DNA of 64,000 bases from Ignavibacteria bacterium. Its GTDB lineage: Bacteria; Bacteroidota; Ignavibacteria; Kapaibacteriales; UBA2268. The notes under the pieces are model-generated. The model made no database searches, was not told where the DNA came from, and saw only the letters and a program-made list of their open reading frames with translations. Location: positions 84,340-148,339 of the forward strand of contig JAERMQ010000007.1 of NCBI GenBank assembly GCA_016844745.1, read 5' to 3'. Position numbers and translations under genes: made by a program. Position 1 is the first letter of the stretch. Each line of letters begins with the position of its first letter. Below are positions 36,553 to 45,435 of the stretch, in pieces.

Positions 36553-37449
36553 TTATAGGAATTTCCATATATCAGTAATAAGCAAATTATCAATGGTTTT
36601 AATATGGTCTTTCAATATTTTTTCCGTTCTCATATTTGGTCTAATATCACAATAATAAACACCGTCCAAAGGGTTTAGTTTTACGGTATATCCTTTGAAA
36701 TGACCGGGTAAAAATGTGGAATTGATTCCGTATTCGTTTTCTTTTCTTGTATTTTTTCTCTGAACATCATTTAAAAATATTGCAATGTGTGGAATTACTG
36801 TTTCTGTTAATTTGCTATAAAGAAATTTATCAATAAATATTTTATCCAGTCTGTCTTTGCTTGAAGTTTTGATTGAACCAATTAATTTTATTTCATTATT
36901 ATTTTCAATTATTAAATCATGTTGATAGTTAATATTGAAAGCAAATTCGCCTTCAATATTAACTGGAACCTGAACCACACCTGCTTTAGCTTCAATGCCA
37001 ATTGAATTCAAAATAATCCTTATAAAATTTTCAAATAGGTCACCGTTTAATTTTCTTGCTGTATTTGATTTACCTGCAGGAAGTGCATCCAGACATGCGC
37101 CAATTGATTGCTGAATTGTATAAATTGAATTATTTATTATATTTCTGGCTTCAATATTTTTAATTTTAATATCTCTTATACATTTTAAAATATTGAAAAA
37201 GTCACTATTTATTTTATCACTATTTTCTGCATTATACATTAAATTAGAATTAATTGGTCTTGTGATTTGGAAATTGCCTTTTCTATTATATTGAAAGAAT
37301 TGATAATTATTTTCATTTTGAGAAATAATTACGGCTTGTAAATTTTTCGGGATAAACTCTAAATACTTAATACAAAAAATTATATAATCATTTAAATCCT
37401 TGAAATTCTTTTTATCAGTTACTAAATTTAATAAATCTTTCAAATTCAT
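36553..37449 (-). CDS. Probable restriction endonuclease of the downstream R-M pair
   Basis: 298 residues with no hit I can name. The core NYQHDLIIENNNEIKLIGSI, then KTSSKDRLDKIF, has the spacing of a PD-(D/E)XK site: Asp in QHD, then (S)xK in SIKTSSK. Its start overlaps the end of the beta-class methyltransferase by 4 bp, the usual R-M arrangement. AT-rich like the three genes upstream. The specificity is unknown. Confidence 0.7.
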   Translation of the reverse strand: MNLKDLLNLVTDKKNFKDLNDYIIFCIKYLEFIPKNLQAVIISQNENNYQFFQYNRKGNFQITRPINSNLMYNAENSDKINSDFFNILKCIRDIKIKNIEARNIINNSIYTIQQSIGACLDALPAGKSNTARKLNGDLFENFIRIILNSIGIEAKAGVVQVPVNIEGEFAFNINYQHDLIIENNNEIKLIGSIKTSSKDRLDKIFIDKFLYSKLTETVIPHIAIFLNDVQRKNTRKENEYGINSTFLPGHFKGYTVKLNPLDGVYYCDIRPNMRTEKILKDHIKTIDNLLITDIWKFL

Positions 37450-38423
37450 CTAATAGAATTCCTTCTCTTTAAATTATCAAAATCGTATTTAATCCACCTA
37501 TCAATATCCCATTCTTCAACGATTTTTATTCGCTTAACAGCCCAATCAAGATAATCACTCGATATATCGCAAGCCAGCCATTTTCGGTTTAATTGTTCTG
37601 CGCATACCGGAGTAGTCCCCGAACCACAAAATGGGTCTAATATTATATCGTTTTCATTCGATGATGCTAAAATAATTTTTCTTAACAATTCTTCCGGTTT
37701 TTGCGTTGGATGAGGTGTTTTTTCGTGCATTCCATTGCATGTTGTTGGAATTTCAATAACATCTTTTGGTTTTGCTCCATTAGGATTTGGTTCCCAAGCC
37801 TGATATTTTTCGGCATTTCCTCCGTATTGACTTGTTTCAGCCTGTGGGTGTGTTGGATATTTTAAAGTATGCTCGCTGTATGGAATACGAATGGTATCAA
37901 TATTAAAGGTAAATTCTTTTGATTTACGAAAATGCAGTATGCTTTCATGGCTACGTCCCCAGTCGTTACCAAGATTGGCTTTGTTTTTATAATGCCATAC
38001 AATCCAACGGCAGGATTTAAAGTATTTGCTTGCCGGATGTTTCAAATCTGCAAGAATTTCGGAAAAGCCGCATATAAAAAGAGTACCGTTATCTTTCAAT
38101 ATTCTTGATGCTTCTTTAATCCATAACATAGACCATTTTATATATTCTTCCTGACTTTCAAAAGTGTCCCAATCCGCTTTTTTTATATTATAAGGGGGGT
38201 CGGCAAAGATTAAATCAATACTTTTACTTTGCAAGGTTTTTAACCATTTAATGCTATCTCCGTACCATAATTCACCGTTTTGATGTTTAAAATAAAGTTG
38301 TGGTATATCAATATTTAATTGAGTATTAATTTCAACGGTTTCACCCTTTTGTTGGATTTCACCAAAGAATGATGGTATTACTTTATTTCTAAGCATTGTT
38401 TTTTGCATAATAATTTTGTGCAA
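37446..38423 (-). CDS. DNA methyltransferase, beta class, probably adenine-N6
   Basis: 325 residues. The target motif comes first (ADPPYNIKKADWDTF, DPPY at 75-78) and the SAM motif last (DPFCGSGTTPVCAEQL, about residue 263), the beta-class order of M.HinfI-like enzymes. HPTQKPEELL precedes the SAM motif as usual. DPPY points to N6-adenine; N4-cytosine is possible. Alternative starts exist at Met1 and Met6. It is followed with a 4-bp overlap by a probable endonuclease, so the two form one R-M pair. Confidence 0.92.
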   Translation of the reverse strand: MHKIIMQKTMLRNKVIPSFFGEIQQKGETVEINTQLNIDIPQLYFKHQNGELWYGDSIKWLKTLQSKSIDLIFADPPYNIKKADWDTFESQEEYIKWSMLWIKEASRILKDNGTLFICGFSEILADLKHPASKYFKSCRWIVWHYKNKANLGNDWGRSHESILHFRKSKEFTFNIDTIRIPYSEHTLKYPTHPQAETSQYGGNAEKYQAWEPNPNGAKPKDVIEIPTTCNGMHEKTPHPTQKPEELLRKIILASSNENDIILDPFCGSGTTPVCAEQLNRKWLACDISSDYLDWAVKRIKIVEEWDIDRWIKYDFDNLKRRNSIR

Positions 38424-38445
38424 ATTTATAAATTTATTATATTAT

Positions 38446-39285
38446 TTAAATTGCTAAATCAAAAGGTAAATCACTTATATCTCTTAATCGTTTACCTTGA
38501 ACTAAAGTTTCTATTAAATCTGTAGCAACTTCATTTTTTAATTTTTCTATCGAAATTAATAATTCTCTAAGTGCAAAATGATAAACACAATCTATATCAC
38601 CAGTACCGAGCGCTAATGATGCAATCCTTTGAGGATATGGCTCGCCGGTAACAATAACAATATGTGGGGTATGTCCCTTCCTATTGCGGATTAAATTCAA
38701 TCCTTCTGTTCTTGAATTTTGAGACCTGTCACTTCGAATTGTCCACTTACAGGAAATACTTGCATGTAAAATAGGCTTTTGAGAATTGCTCATTCGCAAA
38801 GGTGTTAAATTAGCATTTTTATCATTCGGTTTAATCAATTTCTTGTTTTTGTTTATTTCTTTATCATCAATAGGTATTCTTCCAATTACAATATCTGGAC
38901 AAATAAGATAATCACCTACTGCAGCTCTTAATTGTCGGTTATTTTTCAATGTTTCGGCAAGCATTGATAAATGTTCATATTGTTCAAACCCATCGATTGA
39001 TTTGCCAAGGCAAAACTCGAATTTCCCGGTTCTTAAATGATTTATTTCATTAAAGACTTTTTCAAGAAAATAATATGTTAATTTTTCAAAAGATTTACCC
39101 ATTGTTTGTCCTGACAATTTAACTGTATTTGTTTGAATTGCAATTTCCTCAACAATACCTTTTGCCAAAGCAACACTTATCTGGCTGTATTTGTCAGCAT
39201 TATTGGGTATTTTCTTTTCATCAACAGATAGTAATTCTTTAAATATCAATGCATGATATTCTTTTCTTAAATCTTCAAGTAACAT
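38446..39285 (-). CDS. NgoMIV-family type II restriction endonuclease
   Basis: 279 residues, close to NgoMIV's length. The active-site pattern is seen as PD at 130-131 (LICPDIVIG), SCK at 178-180 and the trailing Glu194 (ISCKWTIRSDRSQNSRTE), characteristic of the NgoMIV/Cfr10I group, whose known members cut G^CCGGC or related sites. The gene lies 10 bp after a DNA methyltransferase on the same strand. The recognition site cannot be read from the sequence; GCCGGC or a relative is an inference. Confidence 0.87.
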   Translation of the reverse strand: MLLEDLRKEYHALIFKELLSVDEKKIPNNADKYSQISVALAKGIVEEIAIQTNTVKLSGQTMGKSFEKLTYYFLEKVFNEINHLRTGKFEFCLGKSIDGFEQYEHLSMLAETLKNNRQLRAAVGDYLICPDIVIGRIPIDDKEINKNKKLIKPNDKNANLTPLRMSNSQKPILHASISCKWTIRSDRSQNSRTEGLNLIRNRKGHTPHIVIVTGEPYPQRIASLALGTGDIDCVYHFALRELLISIEKLKNEVATDLIETLVQGKRLRDISDLPFDLAI

Positions 39286-39294
39286 ATTAACACC

Positions 39295-40644
39295 TTATTT
39301 CCAAAAGCCGATAACAAACTCTTTATGCATTCGGTTTTCTATTTGTAATTTAATACTATTTCTACTGATTGGCATCATTCGTTTATCCCTTTGAATGTTT
39401 CGTTCACCTATATGCACTAATTCAAATCCAGCATGTTCACCTAATTCTTTAAAACATTTATCAATCCGGATATCAATTCCATTTAATATTGAAGAGGCTA
39501 CTACTATTACACATGCTCTTTGGGGTTTTAATACTCTATACATTTCTGAAATTACTTGTTGTATTTCGGAATAATAGCGTTCGACAGAGTTCCCTTTACT
39601 TATATTTATTTTTTTAAAATTACTAACTATAGAGCAGGTTAATTCTGGCAATTGTTTAATATTTCCTTTAATCAATGACTCTGCTCCAATAAATTTTTTC
39701 CGGGTATTCTTAAGCTCATTTATTGAAAAGTTAAACCATATCAGTGAAAATTTATGAGCCCTCATATAATCAATAGCATTATTGGCATAAGGTGGAGAAG
39801 TAACAATTAAATCAACAGAATTATCCGGTAATGAAAGTTGTTTTGCATTACCTTCATTTAATTCAAAATTTTCAGGTAAATCAATATATCCATTATTTAA
39901 TATTTTTGTAATTTTCTTATTAAACTCAATAAAAGCTGAATTAATTGTCTTATTTTTTACCTTATGTGGCCTTGTATGTGCAAGATCGTAAGATAGTGTA
40001 ACTCCACCTGATTTAGTGATTATTATACTGGAAAATATGAGTTGTAAAAATTCTTTAGCCTTTTGATTTTCAATTTTTTCTATCTGAAGGATTAATGAAA
40101 TTAATTCTAATTGTGATTCTTTTGAATACCAAAAATTCAAAAAATCGAATGTTTCCTTATCAAATCTACTAACCAATTCTTTTTCCAAATCGTTTTTATT
40201 ATAAATAAAAACTTTATATGCCCTATTCAATATACTATTACCAATTTCTTTTATCTCAAGTTTATTAATATTTTGAAGTTTTGCTTTTCCAATCATCAAA
40301 GAGAGTGGGTCAATATCAAAACCATAACCTTTACGATTTAGATAAACACTTTCTAAAAGGGTTGTGCATGAACCTGACATTGGGTCTAATATAACATCGT
40401 TGATTTGAGTAAGGTTTTCAATAAATAATTTTGGTAAAGCGGGTGGAAATTTAGCTGGGAAAGAATGCCAACCGTGCCTTGATATCACATTATTTTCTTT
40501 ACCAAAATCCAAATTAGAATTTAGTAATATATAAAAAAGTTCCTTCTTGTTTATTGAAGAATTAGCTTTGATGGCTTTTTCAATATTATTTTTATCAAAT
40601 AAATTCATTTCATATTTCATCTGACTTCCAATGCTATATTCCAT
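39295..40644 (-). CDS. DNA methyltransferase (amino type, SPPY motif) paired with the NgoMIV-like enzyme
   Basis: 449 residues from the ATG at 40644; TTG at 40653 would extend it by three. HGWHSFPAKFPPALPKLFIE and DPMSGSCTTLLES (SAM motif, about 90) precede VTSPPYANNAIDYMRAHKF (285 onward). This order and TSPPY suggest an N4-cytosine methyltransferase rather than a C5 enzyme. It starts two bases after the stop of the truncated dehydratase gene and is followed by the NgoMIV-like nuclease, so modification is transcribed before restriction. Confidence 0.9.
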   Translation of the reverse strand: MEYSIGSQMKYEMNLFDKNNIEKAIKANSSINKKELFYILLNSNLDFGKENNVISRHGWHSFPAKFPPALPKLFIENLTQINDVILDPMSGSCTTLLESVYLNRKGYGFDIDPLSLMIGKAKLQNINKLEIKEIGNSILNRAYKVFIYNKNDLEKELVSRFDKETFDFLNFWYSKESQLELISLILQIEKIENQKAKEFLQLIFSSIIITKSGGVTLSYDLAHTRPHKVKNKTINSAFIEFNKKITKILNNGYIDLPENFELNEGNAKQLSLPDNSVDLIVTSPPYANNAIDYMRAHKFSLIWFNFSINELKNTRKKFIGAESLIKGNIKQLPELTCSIVSNFKKINISKGNSVERYYSEIQQVISEMYRVLKPQRACVIVVASSILNGIDIRIDKCFKELGEHAGFELVHIGERNIQRDKRMMPISRNSIKLQIENRMHKEFVIGFWK

Positions 40645-40646
40645 CT

Positions 40647-41387
40647 TCAACAAAATGCGCCGGAAAAGAACTCGAACAAATTATCACTGTACTCATTGAC
40701 TTCTTCGGCTAACAAATCATTGATGTTTTTCAGTATTTCGTTGTGCTTTTCAATCGGTATCAGAAGCCCTGAGAATACAGTATTATACAAATCTTCCTGA
40801 GATATTTTGTCGGGATAGCGCTGCCGGATTGCATAGATTTTTTCCGTCAGCCGAAGGTTCGATTTATATAATTGTATCGAATCCTCGAAACTCTCCTTCG
40901 AGACTCGAACACCATTGATTTTGTGGATTTCTTCCAGCACGTCATGCACGAAATAGTTATTAATAACATCGCCGATTATAGTCTGGAAATACTGCGGAAA
41001 AGAAATGTACTTGATGAATTTACTCGTTTTCGTTATTTCAATTATTTCAGGATACGCCTTCATAGCATTGCATTGAGTTGGCAGGATGAATCCGTCGAAA
41101 TCCAAATGTGCGCCGCTATTCACCAATTCAAATATACCGGTAAGCATACTGCATGAGTGCGGGTCTTCTTGCGAAGATTTATGATGCTCCGGGTCGCGGT
41201 ATTCACTGCCGACCACTCCAACAGCCAAACCGCCTGCTGCATGAATGATTTCGCGGGGGATATAATTGGGGATAATTCCGATAAGAACACGGTCTTTTAA
41301 TTCCGCCTTCCAGTTTTTAGCAATAGAGAAATTGCCGTCGAATACTATATTCTCACATTCCGAGAAGATTTTTGAAGTGTTACTCAT
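40647..41387 (-). pseudogene. 2-hydroxyacyl-CoA dehydratase (HgdB/BcrC) family protein, C-terminus lost
   Basis: 246 residues where the family usually has about 370-430. Seen: IGIIPNYIPREIIHAAGGLA, the cluster Cys in DPHSCSMLTG and PTQCNAMKAYP, and finally FEFFSGAFC followed at once by TGA. Intact members continue after this third cysteine with an EQPP-like motif and a second Rossmann-like half. The break coincides with the start of the R-M genes, so it looks like the left junction of that island. The remaining fragment retains all three cysteines, but I expect it to be non-functional. Confidence 0.8.
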
Positions 41388-41475
41388 AGTCTTACTTTTC
41401 TTAATTAATTATTTATTTACTTAATTAAACAAAAATAATGAAAAATATTCAAATTTTCCTTATTTTTGTAATTGT

Positions 41476-41595
41476 AATGCAGCCGAGATTCATAAGTATA
41501 TGAATGCGGGGGACCCAAATTATGGGGCGCATTTTTGCAGTAAGCAAAATAGGATACTTCCATATCCGAGCCCGTCAGCTAACCTCGTAGGCATT
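41476..41595 (+). ncRNA. c-di-AMP riboswitch (ydaO-yuaA type) aptamer
   Basis: Closing stem aatgc (41476-41480) with gcatt (41591-41595). Inside are the conserved blocks gcgggggaccca (near 41505), ggggcgcattttt, and ccgagcccgtcagctaacct, then cgtaggc, which are the hallmark of the ydaO riboswitch. Known members bind cyclic di-AMP and turn genes off, mainly potassium and osmolyte transporters and cell-wall hydrolases. Here the downstream gene is a potassium-permease-like protein, which fits. Confidence 0.92.
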
Positions 41596-41633
41596 TGGGA
41601 GAGCGTTTTCCAGGTTTTGGTTTTGTTTACCTT

Positions 41634-41667
41634 ACCTCCAAAATGCACTCAATATTTTTTTGGAGGT
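41634..41667 (+). promoter_or_regulatory. Shine-Dalgarno-sequestering hairpin (riboswitch expression platform)
   Basis: acctccaaaa (41634-41643) is exactly complementary to ttttggaggt (41658-41667), which contains the ribosome-binding GGAGG of the ATG at 41671. This suggests translational control downstream of the c-di-AMP aptamer. The competing structure that frees the site is not obvious by eye. Confidence 0.65.
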
Positions 41668-41670
41668 TTT

Positions 41671-41949
41671 ATGTCAACATCCCTTCTTGATGGGCAATTA
41701 TCATTTGCCAAGAGGCTTAAATTCAAATTATTCGGAGTACCCAAAGATATAAACGACCCGGGTATTTTCCACAAATTAGCGCTTATTCCTTTTTTTGCTT
41801 GGATTGGTCTTGGCGCCGATGGTTTATCATCTTCTGCTTACGGTCCCGAAGAAGTATTCAGGGTACTTGGACAGCATACCTATTTAGCCGTATTTTTAGC
41901 TTTAGCGATGGCTTTTACTGTAATTATCATTTCTTATGGGGGGTTCTAA
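41671..41949 (+). pseudogene. KimA/APC-type potassium permease, N-terminal fragment
   Basis: ATG 41671 follows TTTGGAGG; the longer frame from 41500 runs through the riboswitch and is not real. 92 residues: LKFKLFGVPKDINDPGIFHK, WIGLGADGLSSSAYGPEEVF and the first membrane segments up to FTVIIISY, the start of APC-superfamily transporters related to the c-di-AMP-regulated potassium importer KimA. After SY the frame enters a palindromic element (GGF and stop). The remaining helices (family size about 600 residues) are absent downstream. Confidence 0.83.
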
Positions 41950-42049
41950 AAATTCAATTTTGTCATTCCCGCGAAAGCGGGAATCCACTCCCAGAGCGGC
42001 TTTATGGATTTCCGCTTTCGCGCGAATGACAATTTTTAGAACTACCCTA
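41938..42049. mobile_element. MITE-like palindromic element truncating the permease gene
   Basis: About 112 bp with TA at each edge. The outer arms ggggttctaaaaatt and aatttttagaactaccc, and inner arms gtcattcccgcgaaagcggg and tccgctttcgcgcgaatgac, form one long hairpin. It has no coding capacity. It belongs with the shorter copy at 29965. The transposase that moved it is not in the window. Confidence 0.78.
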
Positions 42050-42077
42050 TAGTGTGTGATTATTTGCAAATTTTCCT

Positions 42078-43334
42078 TTACCTCAACACCACAAACTTCG
42101 CCGTCATTGCAAAATTGCCTGCTTTCAGCGTACAGAAATAAACTCCCGGCGAAAAATTCTCTGCATCGAAGGTTACTTTTCTTTTGCCTTGCCCATAATA
42201 GACATTGTCAATCGCGCGGGTTACTTCGCTGCCAAGGGAATTTGTTATGCTTAGATTTACAATTGATGGGCTGGCAAGGGAAAATTGTATTTCCGATTGC
42301 CCGCTTGTTGGATTTGGTGTTATATTGATTATTTCAGTATTGCTGGTATTATTTCCATTTTCTTCAAAAATAGTTATTACCGTAGACTTCAATATTTTAA
42401 CAACGTTATCATTGTCGCAATAAGCTATTATACTTCCGTCGGAATTTATTGACAAAAAAGGTTTATACCACATAGGTGTATCCAGATATTTAATTTTTTT
42501 ACCTATATTCAAATCCCATATTATTATCTGATTATTACTATTAGCACTTATTATTTTTTTGCCGTCTACAGTTATTGCAAGTGCTTCAATATTATAAATA
42601 TTATCATAATATGCTCTTATTTGTTCTCCTGAAATCAAATCCCATAATTCTAAAGTTCCTCTTCTGTTTCCGGTAATAAATTTAGTTCCGTCGGGAGTAA
42701 ATTTGACAGGATAATAAGTATAATCAAATCCGTAAAAAGTCTTTACAATTTCTCCTTTATTTGCATCCCATATTCTAAAATTTTGGTCCTCATTTGAACT
42801 TACTATTCTATCTCCGGCTTTATTGATATCTACTGATAGTATTTTACCGAATTCCTCGGGAAAACTCTTTATGGGGATTTCAGTGTTCAAATCCCATAAA
42901 TAAATATTATTACTTGAATTTCTGCTGATAAAATATTTTCCGTTGGGGCAGTAAGCTAACCCTGCATTATAGCCTTTATATGAAATGAATGTTTTAATTA
43001 ATTTCCCGGAATTTACATCCCATAATCGAATTAAAGTATCGGTATGAGCGCTGATTAATTTACTCCCATCCGGGCTGAAAGCAATATCTAAAACAGGTAA
43101 ATTATTGTCCGTTAGAGTTTTGATTTTATCAAAGGTAGCCGTATTCCAAAAGATAATTTTGCCGTCCCAACCACAGCTCACCAGGATTGAATCATTTGGA
43201 CTAAATGCAACCGAACTCACCCGGGCATTATGTCCCTTTAGTTTGATTAATGTATCATTTTGAGCAGAAAGTCTAGAATTGTAGCAAAAAGAAAAAACTA
43301 CTGCTAATAGAATTAACGAAAAAGAGCGTTTCAT
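42078..43334 (-). CDS. Secreted WD40 beta-propeller with T9SS sorting domain
   Basis: 418 residues. Signal peptide MKRSFSLILLAVVFSFCYNS, cut near LSAQ. Seven WD-like strands: VSSVAFSPNDSILVSCGWDG, IIFWNTATFDKI, DIAFSPDGSKLISAHTDTLI, RLWDVNSGKLI, YLWDLNTE, RIWDANKGEIV, ELWDLISGEQI, IIWDLNIGKKI. The sorting domain runs from ITPNPTSGQSEIQFSL to AKFVVLR. TAAGGAG lies before the start. A complete propeller, probably a surface binding module. Confidence 0.9.
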   Translation of the reverse strand: MKRSFSLILLAVVFSFCYNSRLSAQNDTLIKLKGHNARVSSVAFSPNDSILVSCGWDGKIIFWNTATFDKIKTLTDNNLPVLDIAFSPDGSKLISAHTDTLIRLWDVNSGKLIKTFISYKGYNAGLAYCPNGKYFISRNSSNNIYLWDLNTEIPIKSFPEEFGKILSVDINKAGDRIVSSNEDQNFRIWDANKGEIVKTFYGFDYTYYPVKFTPDGTKFITGNRRGTLELWDLISGEQIRAYYDNIYNIEALAITVDGKKIISANSNNQIIIWDLNIGKKIKYLDTPMWYKPFLSINSDGSIIAYCDNDNVVKILKSTVITIFEENGNNTSNTEIINITPNPTSGQSEIQFSLASPSIVNLSITNSLGSEVTRAIDNVYYGQGKRKVTFDAENFSPGVYFCTLKAGNFAMTAKFVVLR

Positions 43335-43362
43335 GGCTTACTCCTTAAAATATTTTAAAATG

Positions 43363-43458
43363 TTGTCTGAACTGTGATTTTCCTGATTTATATGATTATT
43401 TTGATTTTTTTCAAAATCTTTTAAATCATAAAAATCAAGTAAATCATAGTTCAGACAT
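43363..43458. repeat. Palindromic element, TGTCTGAAC family, copy 3
   Basis: Starts gttgtctgaactgtgatttt and ends taaatcatagttcagaca; it folds as a single imperfect hairpin like copies 1 and 2 but with a diverged centre. It lies upstream of the WD40 gene, possibly over its promoter region. Confidence 0.78.
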
Positions 43459-43551
43459 TTTCCCATATTTTCTGATAAAAATTATGTCTGTAAACTAAAA
43501 TAAATTTAAGTTCTTTTTTTGATTAAAGCAAGGGAAATTTTTATTAAATAT

Positions 43552-43575
43552 CTAAAATCCCATCGGGATGAAATA
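43552..43575. repeat. Short hairpin repeat (atcccatcgggat) at the intron insertion site
   Basis: taaaatcccatcgggatgaaata contains the palindrome tcccatcggga. Copies in the opposite orientation lie at about 45572-45593 (atatgccatcccgatgggat) and 45621-45641 (atatgtcatcacgatgggat). The group II intron begins directly after the first one. Confidence 0.7.
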
Positions 43576-44005
43576 TGTGCGCCCGGCATGGGCAATAGCT
43601 ATAGGGTGAAAGTCCCGAACGAGCCTGATAGTGGGAATCGTTAGCCAAAGGCAAGGGTGTCCGTTGCGAAGCGGAATCTGAAGGAAGCCGGAGGCAAAGT
43701 CTCGGTCTGACGAACAGGAAGCGGATATAGGCGTATGCAAGTGGGCGAGTTTGCATATCAAAACGAAGCCCAATAACTAATCCGAAACTTGCGTATGTAG
43801 ATCCGACAGATATATGAGACGAAAGTTATTGCTCTTACCCGGGGAGATCTGACAAGCAGCCGAAAAAGCGAGCGAACTGCAAAAGGCAACCTGCATAGCG
43901 ATATGCAGCTAAACAGTCAGAAGTCAGCAGAAGCCATAGTACCTGACAGGAGTCAGGGAAGGGCAGAACGTTAAACAGTCTCAAATTTTGAAGGTATTAT
44001 AAGCA

Positions 44006-45394
44006 ATGCAAAGAAAGCAGACAAACTTAGAGCAAGAGACTCTCATATCGGGCGAGTTGGAAACTAACGACAGATACGGGAAGGGCAGAGCATTGCCGAT
44101 GCAACATCAAGAAGCGAGACAAATTGCAACAACAAGTAATCTGCTCGAAGCTATACTTAGCCGGGAAAACATGCTAAATGCTTTAAAGAAAGTAAGGACA
44201 AACAAGGGTTCAGCCGGAATAGATAATATGACGACAGACGAACTTCCGGACTATCTGAAAAGCAAATGGCAAGAGATTAGGCAAAAGATAACAGAGGGCA
44301 AGTACAAGCCATCCCCAGTAAAGCGGGTAGAAATACCCAAAGACGGAGGAGGCAAGAGAATGCTTGGAATACCAACGGTATTAGACCGAATGATACAACA
44401 AGCAATAAGCCAGAAGTTAGTAGAAGTATATGATTCGGAATTTTCGGGACACAGCTATGGATTCAGACCGGGACGCAGCGCCCACCAGGCAGTAAAGCAA
44501 TCAAAAGCATACATTGAAACGGGTTACGACAATATTATTGACCTTGATATCGAAAAATTCTTTGACCGAGTAAATCACGATTATTTGATGAGCAGGATAG
44601 CTTCAAAGATAGCCGACAAGAAACTCTTATTATTAATAAGGAGATACTTGCAGGCAGGAATAATGGAGCAGGGTATAATAAGGATAACAGAGGAGGGAAC
44701 TCCGCAAGGCAGTCCTCTAAGTCCGATATTATCAATTATTCTATTGGATGAACTGGATAAGGAACTTGAGAAACGGGGACACAGATTTGTCAGGTATGCC
44801 GACGATTGCACAATATATGTCAGAACCGTGCGAGCAGCGGAACGGATAAAAGAAAGCATAAGCGTGTTTCTGAAAAAGAGACTGAAGCTACAGCTAAATG
44901 AGGAGAAAAGTGGGGTAAGGAAGCCCGATGAAGTAAGAGTATTGGGCTATGGTTTTCTAAGGAACAGGAAAGGCGAATGGAAAATCAGGATAAGTAAGAA
45001 AGCCAAAGCCAAGCTGAAGAAGAAAGTCAAATCAATAACGAGTCGCAGACTACCGGTATCAGTAACAGAGAGGATAAGAAAAATAAATATAATCCTCAGA
45101 GGTTGGGGCAACTATTTTAAGCTAACGGAACTACCAAATGATTTTAAAGATATAGACGGATGGATAAGGAATCGCTTAAGAATCTGTCATTGGAAGAACT
45201 GGAAATTGGTTAAGACCAGAATCAGGGAACTGAAATCATTAGGAATAAGTGAAGCAAATGCAATAAGATGGGGTCACAGCCGAAAAGGTTACGCAAGAGT
45301 AGCCAATAGTAAAATACTAAAACTTAGCTTAACAAATACATACTTCCGTAGTTTAGGATGTTTTGAACTGGCGAAATTACAAGTTGTCAATTAA
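44006..45394 (+). CDS. ltrA: Group II intron reverse transcriptase/maturase
   Basis: 462 residues. RT blocks: GSAGIDNMTTDELPDYL, GIPTVLDRMIQQAISQ, YGFRPGRSAHQAV, GTPQGSPLSPILS and the active-site RYADDCTIYV. The maturase domain X follows (INIILRGWGNYFKLTELPND). It ends soon after, with no HNH endonuclease domain, so mobility probably relies on nascent DNA or hairpin targets. The frame is intact, so the intron may still be active. Confidence 0.95.
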   Translation: MQRKQTNLEQETLISGELETNDRYGKGRALPMQHQEARQIATTSNLLEAILSRENMLNALKKVRTNKGSAGIDNMTTDELPDYLKSKWQEIRQKITEGKYKPSPVKRVEIPKDGGGKRMLGIPTVLDRMIQQAISQKLVEVYDSEFSGHSYGFRPGRSAHQAVKQSKAYIETGYDNIIDLDIEKFFDRVNHDYLMSRIASKIADKKLLLLIRRYLQAGIMEQGIIRITEEGTPQGSPLSPILSIILLDELDKELEKRGHRFVRYADDCTIYVRTVRAAERIKESISVFLKKRLKLQLNEEKSGVRKPDEVRVLGYGFLRNRKGEWKIRISKKAKAKLKKKVKSITSRRLPVSVTERIRKINIILRGWGNYFKLTELPNDFKDIDGWIRNRLRICHWKNWKLVKTRIRELKSLGISEANAIRWGHSRKGYARVANSKILKLSLTNTYFRSLGCFELAKLQVVN

Positions 45395-45403
45395 ATTTAG
45401 CGA

Positions 45404-45435
45404 ACCGCCGTATGCCGAACGGCACGTACGGTGGT
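45404..45435 (+). ncRNA. Group II intron domain V
   Basis: A 32-base hairpin, accgccgtatgcc with ggcacgtacggtggt, with the family's GUAUG/ACGUACGG internal bulge region. This is the catalytic centre of the ribozyme. It lies 10 bp after the reverse transcriptase stop. Confidence 0.85.

Noticed and set aside
41500..41670. Upstream extension of the permease fragment
   Set aside because: It runs through the riboswitch aptamer; the ATG at 41671 has a strong ribosome-binding site and matches the family start.
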